From an uncultured Propioniciclava sp. (GTDB lineage Bacteria > Actinomycetota > Actinomycetes > Propionibacteriales > Propionibacteriaceae): a stretch of 5,224 nucleotides of DNA. Position numbers and translations under genes: made by a program. Location: the NCBI GenBank assembly GCA_937872005.1, contig CALMPQ010000052.1, positions 1-5,224 on the forward strand, read 5' to 3'. Below the pieces are notes generated by a model. The model saw nothing but the letters and a program-made list of their open reading frames with translations. It ran no database searches and was not told where the DNA came from. Below, one piece after another: positions 1-5,224 of this stretch. Numbering within the stretch: the first letter of the stretch is position 1; each line of letters opens with the position of its first letter.

Positions 1-1
1 G

Positions 2-1498
2 ACGGGCCTGATGGTGGCCGGTGTCGCCGGGTTCGTCGTGTTGTGCCTCGGGGAGCCATCGGTCCTGCGGGCGGCTGCGATGGGTTTGGTCGGCCTGGCG
101 GCGCTGGGTCGGGCGGGGCGGGGCAGGCAGGGACTGCGCTTCCTGGGTGTGGCGATGCTGGCGGTGGTGCTGGTCGAGCCGCCGATGGCGCGCTCGCTCG
201 GCTTCGCTCTCTCGGTGCTCGCCACCTTCGGCCTGTTGCGGTGGGCCGGCGCGTGGACCGACCTGTTGGCCAGCTGGATGCCCCGGTGGTGTGCGGAGGC
301 GCTGGCCGTGCCGCTCGCCGCCCAGGTCGCGACGGAACCCGTGGTCGTGTCGTTGTCGGGGCAGGTGAGCGTGGTCTCGGTGCTCGCCAACCTGGTGGCG
401 GGGCCCATGGTGGGCCCGGCGACCGTCCTCGGGCTGGCGGCGACCCTCGTGGCGCCCGTGGCGCCACCGCTCGCCAGCGCGATCGCGTGGGGAGCGGGCT
501 GGTTCGCGCAGGGGATCGCCTGGACCGCCCGCCTGGGCGAGGCACTCCCCGGTGCCGCTGTGCCGTGGCAGGCCACGCCCGCATCCCTGGCCGTGGTGGT
601 GCTGGGCTGCCTGGTGCTGGTGCTGCTGGCCCCGGTGGTGCTGGCTCGACGGTGGCTGGCGGTCGGTCTGGCCCTGGGTGTACTGCTGGTCCTCGCCCAG
701 ACACCGAAACCGCCCGGTTGGCCGCCACCGGCCTGGGCGGTGGCTTCCTGCGACGTCGGGCAGGGGGACGCGACGGTGCTGGCCGCCGGCCGGGGGCAGG
801 CGGTCCTCGTCGACACCGGCCCCGACCCCCGGCTCCTGGAGCGCTGCCTCGCCCAACTCGGTGTCGACCGGGTGCCCGTCCTGGTGCTCACCCACCTGCA
901 TGCCGACCACGTCGGCGGCCTGCCGGCGCTGGCCGGCCGTGGGGTCGAACTCGTGGTCACCTCGGGGGTCCGGACGCCCCAAGCTGCGGACGCGGGCATC
1001 CAGGCCACACTGCCCCGGGCCGAGCGTCACATCGCTGCGGCAGGCTCGGCGTGGCAGGTGGGGGCGGTGCGTCTGGAGGTGCTGTCAGCGCCCGGCCTGG
1101 GCCGCGACCTGCCCGGGGGTGAGGGCGAGTCGAGCGCCGAGAACGACGCGTCCCTGCTCGTCCGGGCCGAGGCGGGCGGGGTCAGCGTGCTGCTGGCCGG
1201 CGACGCCGAGGAGGGGGCCCAGACGCGACACCTCGCCCTCGAGGGGGCACTTGCGACAGACGTCCTCCTGGTGCCGCACCACGGCAGCGGACGCCATGCG
1301 CCCGCCTTCATCGCCGCAGCGCAGCCGGAGGTGGCCCTCGTCAGCGTGGGTGAGGGCAACGACTACGGGCACCCGTCCGTGCGCACCCTGCGGTCGGTGG
1401 CCGACACCGGGGCGGCCCTGTTCCGCACCGACGAGCGGGGTGCCGTCGCGGTGGCGCGCGGACCCGATGGAGGGCTCCTGGTCACCACCCAGCGGTGA
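2..1498 (+). CDS. comEC: ComEC/Rec2 family DNA-uptake channel protein, C-terminal part (5' end outside window)
   Basis: ComEC forms the inner-membrane channel through which single-stranded DNA enters the cell during transformation. Its metallo-beta-lactamase-like domain is thought to degrade the non-transported strand. The frame is already open at base 2 (codons T-G-L before the first ATG at 11), so that ATG is internal. The missing part should hold the N-terminal OB-fold and first membrane helices, since full family members run about 700-800 residues and 498 are visible here. Bases 11 to about 720 encode the hydrophobic competence domain, including the typical PSVLRAA and LGFALSVLATFGLL motifs. 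Bases 740-1490 encode the hydrolase domain: DVGQGD (752-769), the metal-binding HLHADH (893-910), LLAGDAEEG (about 1190-1214), VPHHGS (1271-1288) and a late YGHPS. All the expected metal ligands appear present, so the domain looks catalytically competent. Many actinobacteria with comEC are not known to be transformable, so the physiological role here is inferred from the family. Confidence 0.95.
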   Translation, partial: TGLMVAGVAGFVVLCLGEPSVLRAAAMGLVGLAALGRAGRGRQGLRFLGVAMLAVVLVEPPMARSLGFALSVLATFGLLRWAGAWTDLLASWMPRWCAEALAVPLAAQVATEPVVVSLSGQVSVVSVLANLVAGPMVGPATVLGLAATLVAPVAPPLASAIAWGAGWFAQGIAWTARLGEALPGAAVPWQATPASLAVVVLGCLVLVLLAPVVLARRWLAVGLALGVLLVLAQTPKPPGWPPPAWAVASCDVGQGDATVLAAGRGQAVLVDTGPDPRLLERCLAQLGVDRVPVLVLTHLHADHVGGLPALAGRGVELVVTSGVRTPQAADAGIQATLPRAERHIAAAGSAWQVGAVRLEVLSAPGLGRDLPGGEGESSAENDASLLVRAEAGGVSVLLAGDAEEGAQTRHLALEGALATDVLLVPHHGSGRHAPAFIAAAQPEVALVSVGEGNDYGHPSVRTLRSVADTGAALFRTDERGAVAVARGPDGGLLVTTQR

Positions 1499-1500
1499 CC
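1480..1500. terminator. Candidate shared hairpin at the convergent comEC/phosphatase 3' ends
   Basis: A perfect 7-bp inverted repeat, GGTCACC (1480-1486) and GGTGACC (1494-1500), flanks a 7-base loop. It spans the comEC stop codon and ends one base before the phosphatase stop codon on the other strand. A symmetric hairpin here could end transcription from both sides. Neither side has a T-tract, and the left arm and loop are comEC coding sequence, so it may be a chance repeat. Calling it a terminator is inference from position. Confidence 0.3.
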
Positions 1501-1501
1501 C

Positions 1502-1990
1502 TCAGCCGCGCTGCGCCCAGAACAGCCGCGACGGGACGACGCCCAACTCGGCCCAGGACCCGTCGAACTCGATCCCTGAGGCCATGGCGGTGGGGTAGTG
1601 GTGCAACGCCGCGGCGGCGGCGCGCGGGTCGGGGTCGTCCCCCGCCAACTCGTCGACCAGCGCCGGGACGCCCGGCGCGTGCGCGACGAGGGCCGCGGCG
1701 TCCACGGCGTCGTCGAGCCCGGCGAGCGCACGCAGCAGGCCGACGGCGCCCGCGTGGTAGAGCTCCTCGACGAGGCGCACCTCGGCGGCCAGCCCCATGC
1801 CGGACGCCGTCTGTGCGGCCCGGTCGGCCGTCGAGGCGAGCACCACCCCGATGCCGGCCTCCGCGAGGAGCTCGCCGAGGTGGCGGGCCTGCTCGACCCC
1901 CTCGGGCGTGAGTACCCGCCCGTGGTCACCACGGGCGCCGCGGCCCATGAACTCGGCCTCGCCGTGACGGATCAGGTAGACGCGTTTCAT
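1502..1990 (-). CDS. SixA-like histidine phosphatase family protein
   Basis: This 162-residue protein belongs to the histidine phosphatase superfamily (phosphoglycerate-mutase-like fold) and is closest in size and layout to SixA-type phosphohistidine phosphatases. The N-terminus reads YLIRHGEAE, with the catalytic RHG at residues 8-10; His9 would carry the phosphate. Further elements are LTPEGVEQA (27-35), STADRAAQTA (53-62, with Arg57 in the usual phosphate-binding place) and VAHAPG (102-107), where His104 is the second catalytic histidine. The commoner form of this last motif is VGHNPG. A YPTA...W motif near the C-terminus is also typical. The ATG at 1990 sits immediately before the RHG strand, as expected. 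It has no signal peptide or membrane segment, so it should be cytosolic. The gene is convergent with comEC and divergent from holA. In E. coli SixA acts on phosphohistidine proteins, but the substrate here cannot be told; a small-molecule phosphatase is equally possible. Confidence 0.88.
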   Translation of the reverse strand: MKRVYLIRHGEAEFMGRGARGDHGRVLTPEGVEQARHLGELLAEAGIGVVLASTADRAAQTASGMGLAAEVRLVEELYHAGAVGLLRALAGLDDAVDAAALVAHAPGVPALVDELAGDDPDPRAAAAALHHYPTAMASGIEFDGSWAELGVVPSRLFWAQRG

Positions 1991-1998
1991 GCGTCCCC

Positions 1999-2026
1999 AG
2001 CGTAGGGGGAGCGGGCGCGTTGTCGG
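1999..2026 (-). promoter_or_regulatory. Possible promoter for the histidine phosphatase, close to its start codon
   Basis: Read on the minus strand, CCGACA (2026-2021, four of six matches to TTGACA) and TACGCT (2004-1999, a TANNNT-type -10) are separated by 16 bases. Only eight bases then precede the ATG at 1990, so transcription would start at or next to the start codon, giving a leaderless or near-leaderless mRNA of the kind common in actinobacteria. A short GGGGA lies only three bases from the ATG, too close for a good ribosome site. This is pattern matching only. Confidence 0.3.
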
Positions 2027-2037
2027 TGGCGGCTGGC

Positions 2038-2041
2038 AGGA
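2038..2041 (+). promoter_or_regulatory. Ribosome binding site favouring the GTG start of holA at 2050
   Basis: AGGA at 2038-2041 lies eight bases before the GTG at 2050, a normal spacing. It abuts the in-frame ATG at 2041 and is too near the GTG at 2044, which argues against both. A rival is the in-frame TTG at 2020, with GGAG at 2008-2011 also eight bases upstream; it would add ten residues that do not look conserved. Confidence 0.45.
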
Positions 2042-2049
2042 TGGTGCCC

Positions 2050-3045
2050 GTGACCGACCAACCCCTCTTCGGACGCGTCGTGCTCGTGAGCGGCCCCGAG
2101 TCGTTGCTCGCCGAGCGCGCCGTCGACCGGCTCGTCCGCGCCGCCCTCGCGGAGCGGCCGGCGGCGTCGGTGTCGAAGGTGGATGCCGGCGACCTCGACG
2201 CCGGCGGGCTCGCCGAGGTGACCGGCGGCTCGCTCTTCGCCGAGGAGGCGGTGGCCGTGGTGCAGCAGCTCTCCGACCTCGACCCGGCGCTTTTCGACGC
2301 GGTGCTCGCGTTCACGGTGAACCCATCCGATGACCTGGCGCTCGTCCTGGTCCACCCCGGTGGGGTCAAGGGCAAGGGGCTGCTCGACAAGCTGAAGAAG
2401 GCGCGCGTCGAGGTGGTCGAGTGCCCGACGGTCAAGCCGTGGGAGCTGCCCCAGTTCGCCGCCGCGGAGGCGCGCCTGCAGGGCGGGCGCATCGACAAGC
2501 CCACGGCCGACCGGCTGGTGGAGGCGTTGGGTTCCGACGTGCGCGCGGTCGCGGGGGCCGTGCGGCAGCTGCTGGCCGACGCCGACGACCGTGTCATCAC
2601 CGAGGCCGCCGTGCGCCGCTACTTCGCCGGCCGGGCCGACGTCACGAGCTTCACCGTCGCCGACCACGTGATGGCCGGCCGCCGCAACGAGGCGCTGGGC
2701 GCCCTGCGCTGGGCCCTCGAGACCGGGGTGGCCCCCGTCCTGGTCACCTCGGCGCTGGCCGGCGCGCTGCGGTCCCAGGGCCGCTACACCGACTTCGTCG
2801 GCCAACGGATGCGCGACGTCGACCTGGCCCGTGAGCTGGGCGTCCCGCCGTTCAAGGTGAAGGAGATCCTCCAGCGCTCCCGGGAGTGGACGCCGCGGGG
2901 GCTGGCGTCCTCGCTGCAGCTGGTCGCCGAGGCCGACGCCGCGGTCAAGGGCCAGGCGGCCGACCCTGCCTTCGCGCTGGAGCGGCTCGTGATCGGGGTG
3001 ACGGAGTTGCGGGGGCGGCGTCCGGACGCGGGCATGGGGCGCTGA
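2050..3045 (+). CDS. holA: DNA polymerase III subunit delta (clamp loader)
   Basis: The delta subunit is part of the clamp-loader complex; it opens the beta sliding clamp so that the clamp can be placed on primed DNA for chromosome replication. From the GTG at 2050 the product is 331 residues, a normal length for the family. The N-terminal AAA+-like domain opens with VLVSGPESLLAERAV (residues 11-25), the degenerate, non-ATP-binding equivalent of a P-loop that is typical of delta. Further conserved blocks are LVLVHPGGVKGKGLLDKLKKA (at about 98-118), the VKPWELPQFAAAEA segment and LGSDVRAVAGAVRQLL in the central lid domain. The C-terminal helical collar domain includes ALGALRWALETG. Starts at 2041 or 2020 would add three or ten residues. 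The gene is divergent from the phosphatase, and the next gene downstream, rpsT, is on the same strand after 101 bp. In actinobacteria holA commonly lies near comEC and rpsT, which supports the call. Confidence 0.95.
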   Translation: MTDQPLFGRVVLVSGPESLLAERAVDRLVRAALAERPAASVSKVDAGDLDAGGLAEVTGGSLFAEEAVAVVQQLSDLDPALFDAVLAFTVNPSDDLALVLVHPGGVKGKGLLDKLKKARVEVVECPTVKPWELPQFAAAEARLQGGRIDKPTADRLVEALGSDVRAVAGAVRQLLADADDRVITEAAVRRYFAGRADVTSFTVADHVMAGRRNEALGALRWALETGVAPVLVTSALAGALRSQGRYTDFVGQRMRDVDLARELGVPPFKVKEILQRSREWTPRGLASSLQLVAEADAAVKGQAADPAFALERLVIGVTELRGRRPDAGMGR

Positions 3046-3062
3046 TGGCTCGCGATGTTGGG

Positions 3063-3076
3063 GCGACCGCGGTCGC
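3063..3076. repeat. Perfect 14-bp palindrome in the holA-rpsT gap
   Basis: GCGACCGCGGTCGC reads the same on both strands and lies 17 bases after the holA stop and 70 bases before the rpsT start. As DNA it could be a dimeric-regulator operator. As RNA it could fold into a 5-bp stem with a CGCG loop. GC-rich palindromes of this length do arise by chance in such a genome, so the function is open. Confidence 0.4.
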
Positions 3077-3093
3077 TGGCAAGCTGTTCAATC

Positions 3094-3110
3094 GCGCCCA
3101 ACGTGGGCGC
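3094..3110 (+). promoter_or_regulatory. Hairpin in the rpsT leader
   Basis: GCGCCCA (3094-3100) and TGGGCGC (3104-3110) form a perfect 7-bp stem with a three-base ACG loop, ending 36 bases before the rpsT start. No T-tract follows, so a classic intrinsic terminator for holA is unlikely. It could be a leader structure controlling rpsT or a weak holA 3' end. The left arm can also pair with 3055-3062, giving an alternative fold. Confidence 0.4.
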
Positions 3111-3134
3111 ACCCTCACTCATCAACCTGAACTG

Positions 3135-3138
3135 AAGG
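3135..3138 (+). promoter_or_regulatory. Ribosome binding site of rpsT
   Basis: AAGG at 3135-3138 lies eight bases before the GTG at 3147 and supports that start, which also gives the conserved S20 N-terminus (start, then ANIKSQ). Confidence 0.6.
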
Positions 3139-3146
3139 CTTAGCCC

Positions 3147-3407
3147 GTGGCGAACATCAAGTCCCAGAAGAAGCGGATCCTCACGAACGAGAAGGCGCGC
3201 CTGCGCAACAAGGCCGTGAAGTCCGCTCTCAAGACGCACATTCGCAAGTTCCGCGAGGCGGCTGCCGAGGGTGACGTGGAGAAGGCCCAGCAGCTGGCCC
3301 AGGTCGCGTGCCGCGCGCTCGACAAGGCCGCGACCAAGGGTGTCATCCACGCCAACCAGGCGGCGAACCGCAAGTCGGCCGTTGCCACGGCCGCTGCCGC
3401 TCTCTGA
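3147..3407 (+). CDS. rpsT: 30S ribosomal protein S20
   Basis: S20 is a primary binder of 16S rRNA in the small ribosomal subunit and helps assemble the body of the 30S particle. The 86-residue product has the normal length for the family. It starts with the hallmark [20 protein letters not shown] and continues with [15 protein letters not shown], then a helical middle with [22 protein letters not shown] and an alanine-rich end. Its richness in lysine and arginine fits an RNA-binding three-helix bundle. It starts with GTG at 3147. The gene stands between holA and lepA on the same strand. The 101-bp gap upstream and the 100-bp gap with a strong hairpin downstream suggest it can be transcribed as its own unit. 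S20 is known to repress its own translation in E. coli; whether the inverted repeats in this leader serve a similar purpose is inference. Confidence 0.98.
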   Translation: MANIKSQKKRILTNEKARLRNKAVKSALKTHIRKFREAAAEGDVEKAQQLAQVACRALDKAATKGVIHANQAANRKSAVATAAAAL

Positions 3408-3417
3408 CGAACTCCTG

Positions 3418-3458
3418 CGACGTCGCCCCGCACCCAACGCCGGTGCCGGGCGGCGTCG
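3418..3458 (+). terminator. Strong GC-rich hairpin between rpsT and lepA, likely rpsT terminator
   Basis: CGACGTCGCCC (3418-3428) pairs with GGGCGGCGTCG (3448-3458) over 11 bp with one G-U pair. After a C/C mismatch, GCACC (3430-3434) pairs with GGTGC (3442-3446), leaving a 7-base loop. The stem begins ten bases after the rpsT stop. No T-tract follows, so it would be a non-canonical (T-less) terminator of the kind proposed for high-GC actinobacteria, or a structure that protects the rpsT mRNA 3' end. Its position directly behind a highly expressed ribosomal gene favours one of these. Confidence 0.6.
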
Positions 3459-3464
3459 TGCCGT

Positions 3465-3481
3465 ACCCACCCCCCGTGGGT
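3465..3481 (+). repeat. Small inverted repeat in the lepA leader
   Basis: ACCCAC (3465-3470) and GTGGGT (3476-3481) form a 6-bp stem around a CCCCC loop, and one further T-G pair (3464/3482) is possible. It follows the larger hairpin by six bases and ends about a dozen bases before the lepA ribosome binding site. It may be the second half of a tandem termination or processing structure, or part of the lepA 5' leader. Confidence 0.3.
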
Positions 3482-3492
3482 GACGCAACGAC

Positions 3493-3500
3493 GAGAGGGG
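3493..3500 (+). promoter_or_regulatory. Ribosome binding site of lepA
   Basis: GAGAGGGG at 3493-3500 ends seven bases before the GTG at 3508. It is the only good purine-rich site near the conserved N-terminus and fixes that start. The ATG at 3501 is in another frame. Confidence 0.6.
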
Positions 3501-3507
3501 ATGCCGC

Positions 3508-5224
3508 GTGACCACGCCGCTGCCGGGCCGTACCGACCCGGCGATCATCCGGAACTTCTGCATCATCGCCCACATCGACCACGGCAAGTCGACGTTGGCC
3601 GACCGCATGCTGCAGCTGACCGGGGTGGTGGACGAGCGGTCGATGCGCGCGCAGTACCTCGACCGGATGGACATCGAGCGCGAGCGCGGCATCACGATCA
3701 AGAGCCAGGCCGTTCGCATGCCGTGGGCGGTCGACGGAGCCACCCACGTCCTGAACATGATCGACACCCCCGGCCACGTGGACTTCACCTATGAGGTGTC
3801 CCGCTCGCTGGCCGCGTGCGAGGGCGCGATCCTGCTGGTCGACGCCGCGCAGGGCATCGAGGCCCAGACACTGGCCAACCTCTACCTGGCTATGGGCGCC
3901 GACCTGCACATCATCCCCGTGCTGAACAAGATCGACCTGCCCGGCGCGCAGCCCGAGAAGTACGCCGAGGAGCTCGCGAACCTCGTCGGCTGCGACCCCG
4001 AGGACGTGTTCCGGGTGTCGGGCAAGACGGGCGAGGGCGTCCCCGAACTGCTCAACGCCATCGTGGCGCAGGTCCCCGCGCCGGTGGGGGACGCCCAGGC
4101 CCCGGCCCGCGCGATGATCTTCGACTCGGTCTACGACACCTACCGCGGCGTCGTGACCTACGTGCGCGTCATCGATGGCGAACTGAACCACCGCGAACGC
4201 ATCCTGATGATGTCGACCAAGGCGACCCACGAGGTGCTCGAGGTCGGGGTGATCTCGCCCGAGCCGACCCCGTCCAAGGCGGTCGGTGTGGGCGAGGTGG
4301 GTTACCTCATCACGGGTGTGAAGGACGTGCGGCAGAGCCGTGTCGGTGACACCATCACCCTGTCCACCCGGCCGGCCAAGGACGCCCTCGCCGGCTACAA
4401 GCACCCCAACCCGATGGTGTACGCGGGCCTGTACCCGATTGACGGCGCCGACTTCCCCGAACTGCGCGAGGCCCTGGAGAAGCTCCAGCTCAACGACGCC
4501 GCCCTCACCTACGAGCCCGAGACCTCGGGCGCGTTGGGCTTCGGCTTCCGCATCGGCTTCCTCGGGCTGCTCCACATGGAGATCGTCCGCGAGCGGCTCG
4601 AGCGCGAGTTCAACCTCGACCTCATCTCGACCGCGCCCAACGTCGTCTACCGCGTGGTGATGGAGGACGGCTCCGAGCACCAGGTCACCAACCCCAGCGA
4701 GTACCCCGAGGGCAAGATCGCCGAGGTGTGGGAGCCGGTCGTCAAGGCGACGATCCTCACCCCGACCGACTACATCGGCACGATCCTCGAGCTGTGCCAG
4801 CAGCGCCGCGGCACCCAGACCGGCATGGACTACCTGTCCGCCGACCGCGTCGAGATCCGCTACACGCTGCCGCTGGCCGAGATCGTGTTCGACTTCTTCG
4901 ACGCCCTGAAGTCGCGCACGAAGGGCTACGCGAGCCTCGACTACGACGAGGCCGGCGAGCAGGTGGCCGACCTGGTCAAGGTCGACATCCTCCTGCACGG
5001 CGAGCCCGTCGACGCGTTCAGCTCGATCGTGCACAAGGACGCGGCCTACGGCTACGGTCTGGCCATGGCGAAGAAGCTCAAGGAGCTCATCCCGCGCCAG
5101 CAGTTCGAGGTGCCGATCCAGGCCGCGGTCGGCGCGCGCGTGATCGCCCGCGAGACCGTCCGCGCCATTCGCAAGGACGTGCTGGCCAAGTGCTACGGCG
5201 GCGACATCAGCCGCAAGCGCAAGC
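3508..5224 (+). CDS. lepA: Elongation factor 4 (LepA), translational GTPase, 3' end outside window
   Basis: LepA/EF4 is a ribosome-binding GTPase related to EF-G. It has been linked to back-translocation of stalled ribosomes and to 30S subunit biogenesis. From the GTG at 3508, 572 residues are visible; the family usually has about 600-630, so only the C-terminal tail is missing. GTPase motifs are AHIDHGKST (residues 21-29, G1), [11 protein letters not shown] (57-67, G2/switch I), DTPGH (86-90, G3, with catalytic His90), NKID (140-143, G4) and SGKTGEG (171-177, G5; SGK replaces the commoner SAK). The beta-barrel domain II and EF-G-like domains III and V follow, with PMVYAGLYP and the glycine-rich [19 protein letters not shown] block. 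The LepA-specific C-terminal domain is clear from [17 protein letters not shown] and the lysine/arginine-rich [11 protein letters not shown] at the cut end. The reading frame is intact throughout. It lies 100 bp after rpsT on the same strand, an arrangement that pairs two translation genes but is interrupted by a strong hairpin. Confidence 0.97.
   Translation, partial: MTTPLPGRTDPAIIRNFCIIAHIDHGKSTLADRMLQLTGVVDERSMRAQYLDRMDIERERGITIKSQAVRMPWAVDGATHVLNMIDTPGHVDFTYEVSRSLAACEGAILLVDAAQGIEAQTLANLYLAMGADLHIIPVLNKIDLPGAQPEKYAEELANLVGCDPEDVFRVSGKTGEGVPELLNAIVAQVPAPVGDAQAPARAMIFDSVYDTYRGVVTYVRVIDGELNHRERILMMSTKATHEVLEVGVISPEPTPSKAVGVGEVGYLITGVKDVRQSRVGDTITLSTRPAKDALAGYKHPNPMVYAGLYPIDGADFPELREALEKLQLNDAALTYEPETSGALGFGFRIGFLGLLHMEIVRERLEREFNLDLISTAPNVVYRVVMEDGSEHQVTNPSEYPEGKIAEVWEPVVKATILTPTDYIGTILELCQQRRGTQTGMDYLSADRVEIRYTLPLAEIVFDFFDALKSRTKGYASLDYDEAGEQVADLVKVDILLHGEPVDAFSSIVHKDAAYGYGLAMAKKLKELIPRQQFEVPIQAAVGARVIARETVRAIRKDVLAKCYGGDISRKRK

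Noticed and set aside
11..13. ATG at 11 as the real start of comEC
   Set aside because: The frame is open upstream to the window edge, and the encoded region begins inside the membrane channel domain, so the gene starts outside the window.
43..1122. 359-codon plus-strand open frame inside comEC
   Set aside because: Gly/Arg/Ala/Pro-rich shadow frame with no domain; the comEC frame carries the conserved motifs across the same bases.
1363..1932. 189-codon minus-strand open frame overlapping the phosphatase
   Set aside because: Ser/Arg/Pro/Thr-rich shadow of the phosphatase in another frame; it lacks the RHG motif and any conserved pattern.
1926..2805. Two long minus-strand open frames opposite holA
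   Set aside because: Both are antisense shadows of holA with biased composition; HolA on the plus strand is clearly the real product.
2784..3788. 334-codon minus-strand open frame across the holA end, rpsT and the lepA start
   Set aside because: It runs antisense through three genes of different function and has no recognisable domain; GC-rich sequence has few stop codons by chance.
4018..4041. Altered G5 motif (SGKTGEG in place of SAK) in LepA as a possible functional change
   Set aside because: Glycine for alanine at this position is a mild change, and I believe it is common in actinobacterial LepA proteins; all other GTPase motifs are canonical.
3343..5034. 563-codon open frame on the minus strand opposite lepA and the rpsT-lepA gap
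   Set aside because: It mirrors lepA codon for codon. The protein is a low-complexity mix of H, V, G, D and R typical of the antisense of a GC-rich gene, with no recognisable domain, whereas the plus strand gives an intact LepA with all GTPase motifs.
1..5224. Mobile element, CRISPR array, tRNA, rRNA, toxin-antitoxin or defence genes
   Set aside because: I saw no direct-repeat array, transposase, integrase, terminal repeats or tRNA-like fold. The five genes account for nearly all the sequence and are core functions plus one small phosphatase.

Overview
The window is a very GC-rich stretch (roughly 70% by eye) with GTG starts and strongly G/C-ending codons. It looks like ordinary chromosome from a high-GC Gram-positive bacterium (Actinomycetota). 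The protein sequences and the comEC - holA - rpsT - lepA neighbourhood fit that phylum. A Propionibacteriales-type host is possible, but I cannot fix family or genus from sequence alone.

Layout, left to right. (1) 2-1498, plus strand: the C-terminal two thirds of comEC, the DNA-uptake channel, with several membrane helices followed by a metallo-beta-lactamase-like domain. Its 5' end lies outside the window. (2) 1502-1990, minus strand: a small SixA-like histidine phosphatase, convergent with comEC with only three bases between the stop codons. (3) 2050-3045, plus strand: holA, the delta subunit of the DNA polymerase III clamp loader, divergent from the phosphatase across a gap of about 60 bp. 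(4) 3147-3407, plus strand: rpsT, ribosomal protein S20, behind a 101-bp leader with two inverted repeats. (5) 3508-5224, plus strand: lepA (elongation factor 4), complete at the 5' end and cut by the window end at residue 572, probably 30-60 residues short. A strong GC-rich hairpin lies between rpsT and lepA.

The genes are core functions placed side by side rather than one pathway: DNA uptake (comEC), replication (holA) and translation (rpsT, lepA). The phosphatase is the only gene on the opposite strand, and its substrate cannot be told from sequence. I see no mobile element, CRISPR array, tRNA, rRNA, toxin-antitoxin pair or defence system, and no frameshift or pseudogene. I found no undescribed system. 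The points that merit a second look are all small and regulatory: the rpsT leader (two mutually exclusive folds and a 32-codon open frame that touches both neighbours), the rpsT-lepA hairpin, the shared hairpin at the comEC/phosphatase convergence, and a possible near-leaderless promoter for the phosphatase.
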